From NCBI RefSeq assembly GCF_036178845.1, contig NZ_CP108070.1:11594001-11658000 (forward strand): DNA of 64,000 bases. Direction: 5' to 3'. Made by a program: the position numbers and the translations under genes. Shown here one piece after another: positions 1 through 9,596 of this stretch (position 1 is its first letter; the number at the start of each line of letters is the position of its first letter). The notes under the pieces were generated by a model. It was not told the DNA's origin. It made no database searches and saw only the letters and a program-made list of their open reading frames with translations. This stretch comes from Streptomyces sp. NBC_00271 (GTDB taxonomy: Bacteria > Actinomycetota > Actinomycetes > Streptomycetales > Streptomycetaceae).

Positions 1-411
1 CCGGGCCCGCGCCGGCCGCCCGACACTGCCTGGGAACACCCTGATAGCCCCGCCGCCCATCCCGCATACGGGCGGTGTCTGCCCGGGGGCAGGGAGCGGC
101 GTGCGGTCGCGGTCTGTTGGGCCTTTCCCCTGGGCGTGGACAGCGCCAGCGTCAGTCCTCGCGGCCGTGAGGGAACTTTGTCATCCGGTCGATCAGGTCA
201 GTCAGCTGGGAGTGGGCCGGGGCGAGGGCGTGGCCGACCCGCCCGTCCCGCCGTCGCTATCGAGGCGAGAGTGCCATGCATTCACCAGGGCGGCGGATTG
301 ACGATCATCTACGCAGTCACCAGCCTCACGCGTGGTCTTGGTGGCCGGTGGTGTGTGTTGCGGCAGGGGCAGAGGTTGTGCGGAGCGTTGCCGCCTGCTG
401 CGTGCCCCGGG
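1..411. other. no recognisable gene
   Basis: I see no gene in this stretch. The short open frames on the plus strand have no recognisable domain and no convincing ribosome binding site. It lies downstream of the leftward cupin gene. Confidence 0.5.
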
Positions 412-894
412 CTATGACTTCGCGTCGTCGACCTTGAGCTTGTCTCCGGTGTTGGAGACGAAGACGACCAGGAGCTTGGCGGGCTTGGTCCGGCTGGTGT
501 TCTCGGTGAGGAGGTGGTGGGCGCCCGGCTGCTCGACCCAGTTCTCGCCCTGGTGGTAGGTGGTCACGGGCTTGCCTTCGAGCTGGCTGCGCACGGTGCC
601 TTCGAGGACGTAGGCGTAGACGAACGCCTGGCCGTGCCGGTGCGGCAGCGCGCGTGCGTTGGGCGGGAAGTCGACGACCGCCGAGGTGAACGTCTTGCCC
701 TTCACATTCGGAAGAGCCTGCTGGAGCAGCGGCTTGAGGGTTTCGGTGGGGGGCGTTGATGCCATGGCCGCAGGCGATGCCACGGCCGCGGCCGGCCGCG
801 TGGCGTGGGCGGGCTGGTTGGAGGTCGAGCAGGCCGTGGCCGCAGTCAGTGTGGCGACGGCCAGCAGGCCACCGGCGATCCGCATTCCGATCAT
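412..894 (-). CDS. cupin-domain lipoprotein
   Basis: The 160-residue product starts MIGMRIAGGLLAV and has a short hydrophobic segment ending in a lipobox-like TAATAC, so it is probably an exported lipoprotein anchored at Cys21. After a Thr/Ala/Pro-rich linker, residues 65-155 form a single cupin barrel. Visible metal-site elements are PHRHGQAFVYAYVLEG and a later GAHHLL. The open frame extends far upstream through the neighbouring oxidoreductase in another frame, so I start at the ATG whose product has the signal peptide (ATG nine bases in is an alternative). It ends the leftward pair with the oxidoreductase, 14 bp away. Cupins of this kind are often small-molecule binding or dioxygenase-like; the substrate is unknown. 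Confidence 0.75.
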   Translation of the reverse strand: MIGMRIAGGLLAVATLTAATACSTSNQPAHATRPAAAVASPAAMASTPPTETLKPLLQQALPNVKGKTFTSAVVDFPPNARALPHRHGQAFVYAYVLEGTVRSQLEGKPVTTYHQGENWVEQPGAHHLLTENTSRTKPAKLLVVFVSNTGDKLKVDDAKS

Positions 895-908
895 GATCGG
901 TCTCCTGT

Positions 909-1829
909 TCAGTCTTCCGTGACGCGGATGATCGTCTTGCCGGGGGTGCGCTTGCCGCGGGCGAACGCGGAGGGCGCTTCGGCGAGCGGCTGCACAGCAC
1001 CGACGACCGGCTTGAGCCGGCCGTCCCTTACCCGCTGGGCGAGGTCGATGAGCCGGGCGCGGTCGGGTTCGACGACGAAGAAGACCGCCCGCCCGTCCTT
1101 GGGCTGGACCTTGGGCGGCATGGCGATGGTGACCAGCGTGCCACCGGCCCGGATCAGCGCGGCCGAGCGGTCGAGGATGTCGCCGCCGATCACGTCGAAC
1201 ACGACGTCGGCCTCGCCGGCGTCCTCCAACTTCTCGGTCTGCAGGTCCAAGAATGTGTCGACGCCCAGGGCGAGCGCCTTGTCCCGGTCGGCGGAGCGGC
1301 CGGTGCCGATGACACGGGCGCCGGCCTCGCGGGCGAGCTGTACCGCGATCGAGCCGACGCCGCCAGCGGCGCCGTGGATCAGGACGGTCTGGCCGGTGGT
1401 GAGGCGGCCGTGGTCGAACAGGCCCTGCCAGGCGGTCAGCCCGGAGATCGGCAGTGCGGCGGCCAGGGTGTGGTCGATGTCCGCCGGCAGCGGAGCGAGG
1501 TTGCGGGCTTCCACCGCGGCGTACTGGGCGAGCGAGCCGTTGCGGGTCCAGTCGGCCAGGCCGAACACCCGCTGCCCGACGCTCAGGCCGGTGGTGCCGT
1601 AGCCCAGCTCTGCGACGACACCGGACAGCTCGTGCCCGGGCACGCTCGGCGTCCGGTCGCGGCCGGCGCGATCGGTCCACGTGCCTGGCCAGTCCAGCTC
1701 GCCGGGGGTGAAGCCGGCGGCGTGAACCCGCACGACGACGTCGTTCTCGGCCGCATGGGGGTAGGGCATGTCCGTCAGGGACATGCCGGCAAGACCAGCG
1801 TCACGGTCTCGCACAGTGATGGCTTGCAT
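909..1829 (-). CDS. NADP-dependent quinone-oxidoreductase-like MDR enzyme
   Basis: The 306-residue protein is a zinc-independent member of the medium-chain dehydrogenase/reductase superfamily. An N-terminal GroES-like domain (PGHELSGVV near residue 65) is followed by a Rossmann domain with the nucleotide loop HGAAGGVGSIAVQLA around residue 150 and an ADVVFDVIGG motif near 205. Structural-zinc cysteines are absent. Such enzymes reduce quinones or enones with NADPH. It is followed at 14 bp by the cupin lipoprotein, suggesting a two-gene operon. A second, frameshifted copy lies at about 5040-5806 with very similar sequence, so this locus was once duplicated or acquired twice. Confidence 0.88.
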   Translation of the reverse strand: MQAITVRDRDAGLAGMSLTDMPYPHAAENDVVVRVHAAGFTPGELDWPGTWTDRAGRDRTPSVPGHELSGVVAELGYGTTGLSVGQRVFGLADWTRNGSLAQYAAVEARNLAPLPADIDHTLAAALPISGLTAWQGLFDHGRLTTGQTVLIHGAAGGVGSIAVQLAREAGARVIGTGRSADRDKALALGVDTFLDLQTEKLEDAGEADVVFDVIGGDILDRSAALIRAGGTLVTIAMPPKVQPKDGRAVFFVVEPDRARLIDLAQRVRDGRLKPVVGAVQPLAEAPSAFARGKRTPGKTIIRVTED

Positions 1830-2021
1830 GCAGGTCCTTACTGGGGAGAGGGGAGGGGCGGCGGCCCGAGCGCACAGTCGGCTCGCGCCCAGGGCTCATA
1901 GCGGCCGCAGGTGGATGTATGCCGTGCTGCATGATCGATCTCACCTGCTCACGCGTATTCCTTCGTCGCCCGTTTTGCGTTCTCAGCAGGGAGACGAGGT
2001 AGCCCCTCCGGGCGTGACAGC

Positions 2022-2429
2022 TCAGACGCGCACGAGTTTGTCGGGATTGATGACCCGGCGGTACGCGGTGATCAGACCGTCTGTGATCTGGACTGTGTCG
2101 ACGGAGTAGACCCGGCCTTCGCGGTAGAACATCAAGGCGAGCTCGCCGCCGACCTCGGCGAAGTCGATGCGGTCCGGGTGCCACTGGCGCCCCGTACGCA
2201 CCATGACCGCTGCGATGCGCTCGCCGCCGTGTATGAGCTTGCGCGCCGCAGAGACCTTGCCGCCGCCGTCGGTGACGTAGACGGCGTCCGGGTGTAGGAG
2301 CCTGACCAAGCCGGCCAGGTCCCCAGCCTCGTACGCGGCGCGGAAGACTGCGAGGACGCTCGCGCGGTTGACGCGCGCATGGGTGACATCGTAGGCATCG
2401 GCCACACTCCCCAGCAGCCGGTAGGCCAC
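2022..2429 (-). pseudogene. ECF41-type sigma factor with internal deletion
   Basis: The frame begins MAYRLLGSVADAYDV, which matches the sigma-region-2 start typical of ECF41 (SigJ-like) sigma factors. It then jumps directly into the SnoaL-like C-terminal domain (about residues 25-135, with LVRLLHPDAVYVTDGGG and a final INPDKL). The DNA-binding remainder of sigma regions 2 and 4 is missing, so the product cannot act as a sigma factor. ECF41 proteins use the SnoaL-like domain to control activity and usually sit beside a carboxymuconolactone-decarboxylase-like or oxidoreductase gene. The neighbouring oxidoreductase fits this only loosely. Confidence 0.6.
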
Positions 2430-2483
2430 ACTCTGTGTCGATTTCGTCTATTTGTAGCGCAGCGGATGTGCCGGGGCCAGCGG

Positions 2484-2712
2484 TCAAGCGACCGTCAGCC
2501 CCGACACAAGGAGATCTACGAGGTACCCCGGCAGGGCCTGCTGCTCGGGGGTGGGGAGCATCGGCTGGACCGCGCGGAAGCGGGGCTCCTCGGACTCGGG
2601 CAGCCTCAGGAAGAAGTCCATGCCGTACGGCGCGCATCCGCTCCTCGCACACCTTCCGGAGCGTGTGCCCCGTGGCCCGGCGCACCACCTCGCCGGTGAG
2701 CGCGCTGATCAC
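2484..2712 (-). pseudogene. remnant of a beta-lactamase-family serine hydrolase
   Basis: Two frames together resemble the middle of serine hydrolases of the class C beta-lactamase/esterase family. The first reads YHALVISALTGEVVRRATGH and, after a shift near position 2630, the second reads MDFFLRLPESEEPRFRAVQP and stops at 2484. Only this internal piece is present; the N-terminal SxxK motif and the C-terminus are gone. It is a relic adjoining the end of the PP2C gene. Confidence 0.45.
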
Positions 2713-2730
2713 CAGGGCGTGGTAGCCGTT

Positions 2731-4764
2731 CTAGTCAGCGGCGGGGTGGGTGCGGGCCAGAAGGAGGGCGATGTCGTCGTCCATCGGTCCGTCCGGGGCC
2801 AGGGTGTCGACGACCGACGTGCATAGGTCGTCCAGACTGGAAATGGGGCCGGCGAGAGCGGCGCGCAGCCGCTGCAGTCCGCGGTCGACGTCGTGCTCCG
2901 TCTCGATCAGACCGTCGCTGTACAGCCCTATCACGCTGCTGTCCGGCAGCTTCACCTCGGTCGATTCGAAGGAGCCCAGTCCCACCCCGATGGGTGCACC
3001 TGGAGGTACTTCGGCGAAGTCGACCGATCCGTCCGGGAAGATGATCGCGGGTGGGGGATGGCCGGCACTGGACATGGTGCATCGCTGAGATTTCGCGTCG
3101 TACACACAGTAGAGACAGGTGGCTGCAAAAGCCGATGGTGTGGAGGTGCCGTCGTCGAAACAGTCACGGGCGATGTCGACGGCGAGTTCATCCATGAGAT
3201 GTAGCACTTCGGCGGGCGGCAATTCCAACTTGCTGAGCGCACGGGTCGTGGCGCGCAGGTGTCCCATGGTCACGGCCGCGTTGATGCCGTGACCGACAAC
3301 ATCTCCCACGACCAAGGCCACTCGGACATCAGACAGTTGGATGACGTCGAACCAGTCGCCGCCGACGCCGGCGTGCGTGTCCGCGGGCAGGTAGCGGGTG
3401 GCCACCTCGACTGTGCTGCCGCCTGACAAGTGGTGCGGCATCAGGGCACGTTGTATCGCAAGCGCGGCGGTTCGCTCTCGGGTGTATCGCAGGGCGTTGT
3501 CGATGATCAGTGCGGCCCGGGCCGCGAGTTCCTCGGCAAGAGCAAGGTCTGCCTTGCTGAACGGAACCGGGTTCTGGCTGCGGACGAAGACGGCGATGCC
3601 GAGTGTCGCACCGCGGGCCTGCAGGGGGACGATTATGAGGGAATGCATTCCGGTCTGGCGAATGACCTGGGCCCGATCCGGGTCGTTGTCGAGCCAAGTG
3701 CCGGGGGAGGTGTCGAGAACAGTCTCGAAGTAGGACCTACGATTTTTGAGCACGGTGGTGAAAGGGGATGCTGGCGGAACGTAGACCGGCGTTCCGCGCG
3801 CCCAGAGAGACTCGCGAAGATCGTCGTGGATGGAAGCGGCGCCGGCGCGATAGAAGCCAGGTATGCTCGTATCGGTGGACTTGAGGCGTCTCAACGGCTC
3901 CTTGTCCAGCGGCACGGCCTCGACGAGGTCGATGGTGACGTAGTCGGCGAGGTTCGGTACCGCTGTCTCCGCCAGCCTCTGGCTGGTGACCAACGGGTCC
4001 CAATCTGTGCCGATGCGGTTTTTCGCTTCGTTGAGAAGACGAAGTCCTCCGACTTCCTGCCCGGTGCTGGCCTGCACAGCCACAGAACAGACGCCCAGTG
4101 GTCGACCGTCCGGTCCATCGAGACGGATCAAGGCAACACAGTAGTAGCGGTCGGGGGCGCGAGCTTCGGTCGGCCACAGTTCGCACCAGAGCGGCACCCC
4201 GTTCTGCAAGACGCGCGCCATAGCGCGTTCCAGAAACTCTGGGTGACGAGCGCGGACCACATCGGTGACATAGCCGCCCAGCTCCGGCTCGGAGCTGTAG
4301 ATGTCCTGATTGTGAACGCTGTCGTTGAACCAGACACAGCGCAATTCCCGGTCCCAGATGGCCAGACTGATCGGCGAGTGGTGCAATAGCGCATCCACCG
4401 CTGGCGGATCCAGGCCTGGCCGGCCAGATGTGTTCGGCCCCCATACGAGCCAACCCGCGCCGCCGTCAGTGTCCAGAGGAGTGATCCGAAGATCCGCGGC
4501 TGACTCATGGCCGTCGCAGCGGCGGATCCGCACCCGCCCTGACCAGGGGCTGCCGGCAAAGATACGGGGAATTTCCGGGGCGCCCGAAACCAGCAGGCCC
4601 TTGGCGGGACTATGGAGCGCTTGGTCAGCCGAATAGCCCCATAGGCGCTCGGCGGCCCCGGTCCACACGGAGACCGTCATGTCGGCACTGAGCACTGCCA
4701 GGACGTCACCCGGTTGCACGGCCCACTCTCCAGCTGCGGAACTCGTAGAACCATCACTGGACAT
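2731..4764 (-). CDS. PAS/GAF-linked PP2C-type (SpoIIE/RsbU) phosphatase
   Basis: The 677-residue protein has PAS-like sensory segments in the first 240 residues (DMTVSVWTGAAERLWGYS; DRELRCVWFNDS), a GAF domain at about 260-430 and a C-terminal PP2C/SpoIIE phosphatase domain. Visible phosphatase motifs are GGDWFDVIQL, VVGDVVGHGINAAVTMG, SAGHPPPAI, LYSDGLIE and a final DDIALLLAR, carrying the metal-binding aspartates. Such proteins dephosphorylate anti-anti-sigma factors in stress or sporulation signalling. The open frame runs on to 4956, but the preceding 64 residues are low-complexity and overlap a relic on the other strand, so I start at the ATG giving MSSDGSTSS. No partner anti-sigma gene is visible nearby. 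Confidence 0.9.
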   Translation of the reverse strand: MSSDGSTSSAAGEWAVQPGDVLAVLSADMTVSVWTGAAERLWGYSADQALHSPAKGLLVSGAPEIPRIFAGSPWSGRVRIRRCDGHESAADLRITPLDTDGGAGWLVWGPNTSGRPGLDPPAVDALLHHSPISLAIWDRELRCVWFNDSVHNQDIYSSEPELGGYVTDVVRARHPEFLERAMARVLQNGVPLWCELWPTEARAPDRYYCVALIRLDGPDGRPLGVCSVAVQASTGQEVGGLRLLNEAKNRIGTDWDPLVTSQRLAETAVPNLADYVTIDLVEAVPLDKEPLRRLKSTDTSIPGFYRAGAASIHDDLRESLWARGTPVYVPPASPFTTVLKNRRSYFETVLDTSPGTWLDNDPDRAQVIRQTGMHSLIIVPLQARGATLGIAVFVRSQNPVPFSKADLALAEELAARAALIIDNALRYTRERTAALAIQRALMPHHLSGGSTVEVATRYLPADTHAGVGGDWFDVIQLSDVRVALVVGDVVGHGINAAVTMGHLRATTRALSKLELPPAEVLHLMDELAVDIARDCFDDGTSTPSAFAATCLYCVYDAKSQRCTMSSAGHPPPAIIFPDGSVDFAEVPPGAPIGVGLGSFESTEVKLPDSSVIGLYSDGLIETEHDVDRGLQRLRAALAGPISSLDDLCTSVVDTLAPDGPMDDDIALLLARTHPAAD

Positions 4765-4801
4765 ACTGCAACTATGCCGCGCAAGTGCCAGCCCCTCCAC
4801 G

Positions 4802-4936
4802 GCAGGGGGCCACTGCTCGATGACCGCAATGTCAGTGCCCGTCGAATCCCTCCGCGACGAAGCCGTCGAATACGCCGACCGGATCCGGCAAGCCGGCGGC
4901 GAAACCGAGCTGCGCGTCTGGTCAGACACCCCATGA
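4802..4936 (+). pseudogene. C-terminal scrap of an alpha/beta hydrolase
   Basis: The frame SVPVESLRDEAVEYADRIRQ followed by AGGETELRVW resembles the segment of HSL-type lipases/acetyl esterases around the catalytic Asp (usually DPLRDEG.AYA.RL). The Asp is replaced by Glu and neither the nucleophile region nor the final His is present. It overlaps the upstream side of the phosphatase gene on the opposite strand. Confidence 0.45.
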
Positions 4937-5039
4937 CGTTCGGGGTCTGGTGGCATGAGGGTGTGCGCGGTGCGACCAGGCGGTTGCTTCGTCGCAGTGG
5001 GTCCTACGCGGTACGGAGAGCCGGTGTCCTCACCCTCGC

Positions 5040-5806
5040 TCCTCGGCGACGCGGATGATCATGCGGCCGGCGATGCGCCGCTCGGGGGTGAAGGCGGCGG
5101 TTGCCTCGGCCAGCGGCCGAACGGAGCTGACCCGCACCTCGAGCCGTCCTTCCCGGAGTCGCCGGGCGAGGTCGGTGAGGCGTGCGCGGTCGGGTTCCGC
5201 GACGAAGAAGAGGGCCCGGCCCGTCGTCAGGGCGCACGGTGGGCGGGTGGGCGATCGTGACGAGCGCGGCCGTGCGTTCGAGCACGTTGCCGCCGATCAC
5301 GTCGAACACCACGTCGACCTGGCCTGCGTCCTCCCACCGGTCGGCCTGCAGGTCGAGGAACGCGTGCGCGCCCAGGCCGAGGACGGTGTTCCGGTCGGCG
5401 GAGCGGCCCGTGCCGACGACGCGGGCTCCCGCCTCGCGGGCGAGTTGGACGGCGATCGAGCCGACGCCGCCAGCGGCGCCGTGAATCATCATGGTCTGAC
5501 CGGTAGTGAGGTGTGCGTGGTCGAACAGACCCTGCCAGGCGGTCAGTCCGGAGATCGGCGGCTGCCACCGTGTGGTCGACGTCGGCGGGGAGCGGAGCGA
5601 GATTGCGGGCTTCCACGGCGACGTACTCGGCGAGCGAGCAATCGCGGGTCCGGTCCGTCAGCCCGAAGACGCCCTGGCCGACGGTGAGACCGGTGGTTCC
5701 GTAGCCGAGTTCCGTCACGACGCCCGAGACCTCGTGTCCCGGCATGGTCGGGGTGCGGTCGCGGCCGGCGCGGTCGGACCAGGTTGCGGGCCAGTCGCGA
5801 CCGGGG
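5040..5806 (-). pseudogene. frameshifted second copy of the MDR oxidoreductase
   Basis: This is a decayed paralogue of the gene at 909-1829. The N-terminal part reads RAGRDRTPTMPGHEVSGVV; a frame change near 5560 leads into IHGAAGGVGSIAVQLAREAG; another near 5240 restores the end around RPLAEATAAF and RMIIRV. The first 40 or so residues are replaced by the end of a permease relic. At least two indels rule out a functional product. Confidence 0.8.
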
Positions 5807-6529
5807 ACGGCAGGGCCATAGCCAGCGCAAGGCCGGGCCGATCCCACGGTCAGGAGGACCGCGCCCAGCAGCGTGGCCTGCCGCACCGTGTGGTGGGCGG
5901 AGCAGATGCCGCCCATGCCGCCGGCCAGGAACAACGCGGCGATGTCGAGTCCGCCCGCGGCTCCCTGGGTGACGTGCAGGAAGACCCGGGTGAGGACGGA
6001 GAAGACGTCTGTGTCGGGGTGGGAGACCGACTGGACCAGGAACCCCACCACCGCGGCGCCGGCGGCCAGGCCCACACTCGTGCCGACCGCTGTCACGGTG
6101 GTCCCTGCTGCGGGTGTCTCGCCGGGGAGAAGTTGACCAGCCCGGCCGCCAGCCCACCGATGGCGGTTCCGGTGGCGACGCCCTGCACCGCCCGTGCGAT
6201 CACCAGGGACAGGACACCGTCGGCCGTCCAGAAGATCGCCGTACTGGCGGCTGCCAGCAGGAGTGCGGCGAGCGGCACCGGACGGCGTCCCCAGGCGATC
6301 CCTTGCGGCACCCGAGGGTCAGCAGGGCACCGAGCAGCCCCACGACGTACACGGCGAAGACGACCGTCACCATGGTGACCGAGAAGTCCCAGCGCTCCCG
6401 GTAGAGGGGATAGATCGGCGAGGGTGCACTCGCTGTCGCCATCAGCACGACGGTGGTGACCGTCAGAACGGTGAAGGCGGCGCGTCGTCCCAGAGGGCGA
6501 GGTCCGCCGAGGGAACCGAGCGGTTTCAT
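5807..6529 (-). pseudogene. frameshifted MFS permease relic
   Basis: Three consecutive frames encode pieces of a major facilitator transporter. The first (from about 6529) has a hydrophobic helix FTVLTVTTVVLMATASAPSP and IYPLYRERWDFSVTMVTVVF. The second has IARAVQGVATGTAIGGLAAG. The third has MTAVGTSVGLAAGAAVVGFL. Frame changes fall near 6310 and 6095, and the 3' half runs into the broken oxidoreductase. The start overlaps the end of the HD-domain gene if an earlier ATG at 6589 is used. Confidence 0.7.
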
Positions 6530-6554
6530 CGGCACGCCCGTGACTGCTGCTGGC

Positions 6555-7193
6555 TCACTGCGACCAGGGCGCATCGGTGATGCGCTCAATCACGGACGTG
6601 CGGTGGAAGCCGGGAACGAAGCGTTCCAGGTAGTCCGCATTGATGGTCCCGTACGTGGTGTCCGGACGGTCCTTGAGCCCCTCGACGAACGCCTGTACGA
6701 ATTCCTTCTTAAAGTTTCCGCGCGGATGAGCGGCGACGATCTCGTCCACCTGGTCGCCCTCCAGTCCGTCCAGGCCCCAGCCGACCGCGTCGGTCAGAAC
6801 GCCGTAGTTGGTGGCAGCGATCTCCGGGCCCATCCGGCCGGGAATCCCTGGCGTCGTGTGCAGCGCGATCGCCGTCCAGACCACTTCGGCGGCGCTCTTG
6901 GGGAACCCGCGGTCGAGCAGGAACTTGCGCGCGTGGTCGGCGCCGTCGAGCTCGAAACGCTGTTCCTCCTCGGAGAACGGGGTCAGGAGGCCGGTGTCGT
7001 GGAACATCGCGGAGATGTAAAGCAGCTCGGGATCGGGCTGCAGGCCCAACTCGCGCGCGTGCAGGGAGGCGAAGAGAAAAACACGCCGGGAGTGATGGAA
7101 GATCAGGGGCGTGGTCGTTTCCCGGAGGTGGCTCGTGGCCTCCGCCACGGGCGAGGTCTCGGGAATTTCTACCCCTGCGATGATGTCGGTCAT
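6555..7193 (-). CDS. HD-domain hydrolase (cyanamide-hydratase-like)
   Basis: The 212-residue protein has an HD metal-dependent hydrolase fold: HSRRVFLFA near residue 35, the HD dyad in YISAMFHDTGLLTP around 60-75, and IALHTTPGIP near 125. Its size and pattern match the HD family that includes cyanamide hydratase and many uncharacterised enzymes. The open frame reaches 7298, but the ATG at 7193 begins the conserved MTDIIAGVEIPE and the upstream 35 residues look non-coding. It is the best preserved gene between the relics around it. Substrate unknown. Confidence 0.8.
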   Translation of the reverse strand: MTDIIAGVEIPETSPVAEATSHLRETTTPLIFHHSRRVFLFASLHARELGLQPDPELLYISAMFHDTGLLTPFSEEEQRFELDGADHARKFLLDRGFPKSAAEVVWTAIALHTTPGIPGRMGPEIAATNYGVLTDAVGWGLDGLEGDQVDEIVAAHPRGNFKKEFVQAFVEGLKDRPDTTYGTINADYLERFVPGFHRTSVIERITDAPWSQ

Positions 7194-7383
7194 GCGTCCG
7201 CTCTTTCCGATGCGATCTGTTACGAGTGGACTGTGCGTCCGTTGTCCACAGTGCCGACCATGCGGACTTCGGTACGCATCGGTCCGGCCGTGAACCACTC
7301 AAATTCACCCACTTCAGGATGGGACTGCGAGCTCTGACACGCATCGGACAGCGAGGCGCTGTCACGTTGGCTGACCGGGTGGG

Positions 7384-7638
7384 ATGATCTTCTGGTTGAT
7401 CATGCTGGGAGGTGGTCGTCCGTGGGGACCGCCCACGCGCCAGCGTGAACGCGCGATGAAGGGCTTCCGCAGCACAGGCGCGGCCCAGCGGTTCCTGTCC
7501 GCGTTCAGCGGCATCTCACCCCACTTCCGGCCCCACCGCCACCTGATGACAGCCTCCGACCACCGCGCCGAGATGACCATCCGCTTCGCCATCTGGGACC
7601 AGATCACCGGCGCTGCCAGCCGACCTGCCACGGCCTGA
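7384..7638 (+). mobile_element. IS6-family transposase 3' remnant
   Basis: The frame contains MKGFRSTGAAQRFLSAFSGI and SPHFRPHRHLMTASDHRAEM followed by FAIWDQITG, the highly conserved C-terminal end of IS6-family DDE transposases of actinomycetes. The catalytic core is missing and the first residues are unrelated, so only the 3' end survives. Confidence 0.75.
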
Positions 7639-7845
7639 ACACAGGCCCTGACCGCGGGCCCACCACGCCCCGACGCACCATCAGACCGTCACGTACTCAA
7701 CAACGTGACAACGCCAGCCCGAGGGCCTCTACGCCAAGAGCGCCCCCGCCGAGTCCGTCGATCCTCGCACTCTTGAACCCCGGGTCAAGGGCTACAAGAC
7801 CGAACGCTCCGTAGGCGGATCGCCTTCCAGCGCCATGCAGGAACT

Positions 7846-8219
7846 CGGCATAACGCTGCCGCTGTAGTCGTGTTGTCGATGTCGCGCTCCTCCTCCAGCA
7901 GCAAAGCTGTTGTCGCCCGCACGTCGCCGACCTGGCCGCCGCTCTTTTGGAGCTGGCGTCGTGCGACGCGTCCGGTATCCACCATCTCGCAGGGTCCGAC
8001 GCTGTGAGCCGTCACGAGCTCGGCCTCCTCATCGCCAGGCGTGACGGTCTCGACGCCTCCCGGCTGACAGAGGGCCTGCGGGCACACAGCACACTGCCTG
8101 GCGCCCTCGACGTGCGCCTCAACAGCCAAGCGACCCAGCGGAAACTGAGCACCACACTGCGCGGTGCTCGGCAGTTCTGCATGACGACCGGCGCGAGCGC
8201 CCAGCCCGTCGGCCTATGA
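7846..8219 (+). pseudogene. C-terminal remnant of an RmlD/SDR sugar reductase
   Basis: The frame with SGIHHLAGSDAVSRHELGLL and IARRDGLDASRL ... LPGALDVRLNSQATQRKL resembles the C-terminal third of dTDP-4-dehydrorhamnose-reductase-like SDR proteins. The Rossmann domain is absent. The sequence between the IS6 remnant and this piece (7639-7845) shows no identifiable gene. Confidence 0.5.
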
Positions 8220-8909
8220 GCGAGCGGCCGGTTCCTCGCGGGACCCGGCCCGTGCCCGGTCGACGGCCTACCTCGGTACCGGGCGGCCACGGGACGGAAT
8301 CCCCCGAAGAGGTGGAACAGGGCACGACCCAGCAGGATTTGCCCGGTGCGTGCGGTAAGCGTCCGGGCACAGCAAACGGCCGGCCCTACGAAGGGAGCCA
8401 CCCTCCAAGACCCGGCCGTACGAGGCGGTGTGGGGTCGTGCGGTGGCGAGGTCTCCAGGCGGGTGTGGAAGAGGGGCGGCCTGGTCGGTTGGTCCCGGGC
8501 CGCCCTTCCTGGTCTGGTGCATACCCAGAGCCGCGGGCGGAGACCTCCTCCTCTTGCTCCTCTTGTCCATGTTGCGCAGTGGGGTCCAGTCGGTTTCCGT
8601 GCGCCTGCGTAAGCGTGGCGGCTTGCGCCGGAACAGGGCAGCGCCGGTGGTGGCTGGGGTGGGGGGTGGGGGGTTGAATCGGGTCGTCCGGTTGGGTGGG
8701 GTTGGGTGGGGTGGTGGTGGGTGGGTGGGGGTGTTTGGGCTGGTGGGGGTGGGTGGTGGGTGGGTGGGGGGTGGGGGTTGGTTTTGGTTGTTGGGTGGGG
8801 TTGGGTGGGGGTTGGGGGGTTGTGAATATACGGACTAGCTGGTTTGGTTTGGGGTGGTTGCAGGGAACATGTTGTGGTGGGTTGTGGGTTGGTCTTTGGA
8901 GGTTTTGTG
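8220..8909. other. gene-free leader with a G/T-only-like tract
   Basis: No gene is recognised here. From about 8650 to 8820 the plus strand is almost entirely G and T, with runs such as GGGTGGGTGGGGG and hardly any C. This is an extreme strand skew with G-quadruplex potential. A long open frame on the minus strand through here is a composition artefact. Just before the receptor gene, around 8824-8848, the sequence TATACGG then CTGGTTTGG weakly resembles a butyrolactone-receptor operator. Confidence 0.5.
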
Positions 8910-9596
8910 GTGCGGCAGGAGCGTGCGGTGCGCACGCGGCGGTTGATTTTGGATGCGGCGGCGTCGGTTTTTGATGAGCGTGGGTATGAGGCGGCGACGA
9001 TTGGTGAGGTGTTGGCGCGGGCGGGGGTGACGAAGGGGGCTTTGTATTTTCATTTTCCGTCGAAGCGGGCGTTGGCGGAGGGGGTGTTGGGGGAGCAGTT
9101 TGCGGGGTTTGTGCTGGCGCCGCGGGTGAGTAAGTTGCAGGAGTTGGTGGATATGGGGCTGGCGTTGGCGTATCGGATGCGGCGTCATCCGGTGGTGTCT
9201 GCGTCGGCGCGGTTGTCGTTGGGTCAGGAGATGGGGGCGGTTTTCGGTACGTGGACGATCCGGACGTGGCTGGATGCGACGGAGCGGGTGTTGCGGGAGG
9301 CGCAGGAGCAGGGGGAGTTGTTGCCGCAGGTGGATGTGGCGGAGAGTGCGTGGGTGTTCTCGGCGGCGTGGACGGGGGTGCAGGTGTATTCGCATACGTT
9401 GTCGGGCCGGGAGGATCTGGAGGAGCGGGTGTGTGCGTTGTTTGAGCATCTGCTGCCGAGTGTGGCGGTGCCGGCGGTGCTGGGCAGGCTGGTGATTGAT
9501 CCGGCCCGGGCTGCTGAGGTGGCTGCGGAGGGTGAGCGGCTGGCGGCGGAGGCGGGGGAGCCGGCCGGTCTGGGCGGGGTCGGCGCTCCGGCCTGA
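8910..9596 (+). CDS. gamma-butyrolactone-receptor-type TetR regulator
   Basis: The 228-residue protein starts VRQERAVRTRRLILDAAASV and has a TetR helix-turn-helix at residues 10-55 (EVLARAGVTKGALYFHFPSK), followed by a ligand-binding domain of the ArpA/AvaR type. Such receptors bind ARE operators and release them when a butyrolactone or butenolide signal binds, controlling SARP genes. GGAGG at 8898-8902 is 7 bp before GTG 8910 (GTG 8907 is an alternative); the reading frame reaches back to 8844 without support. A related, broken receptor gene and a SARP lie downstream. No butyrolactone synthase gene is in the window. Codon use with many NNG/NNT codons is less C-rich than in neighbouring genes. 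Confidence 0.88.
   Translation: MRQERAVRTRRLILDAAASVFDERGYEAATIGEVLARAGVTKGALYFHFPSKRALAEGVLGEQFAGFVLAPRVSKLQELVDMGLALAYRMRRHPVVSASARLSLGQEMGAVFGTWTIRTWLDATERVLREAQEQGELLPQVDVAESAWVFSAAWTGVQVYSHTLSGREDLEERVCALFEHLLPSVAVPAVLGRLVIDPARAAEVAAEGERLAAEAGEPAGLGGVGAPA

Noticed and set aside
895..1680. An N-terminal extension of the cupin protein
   Set aside because: It overlaps the oxidoreductase gene in another frame and would bury the lipoprotein signal.
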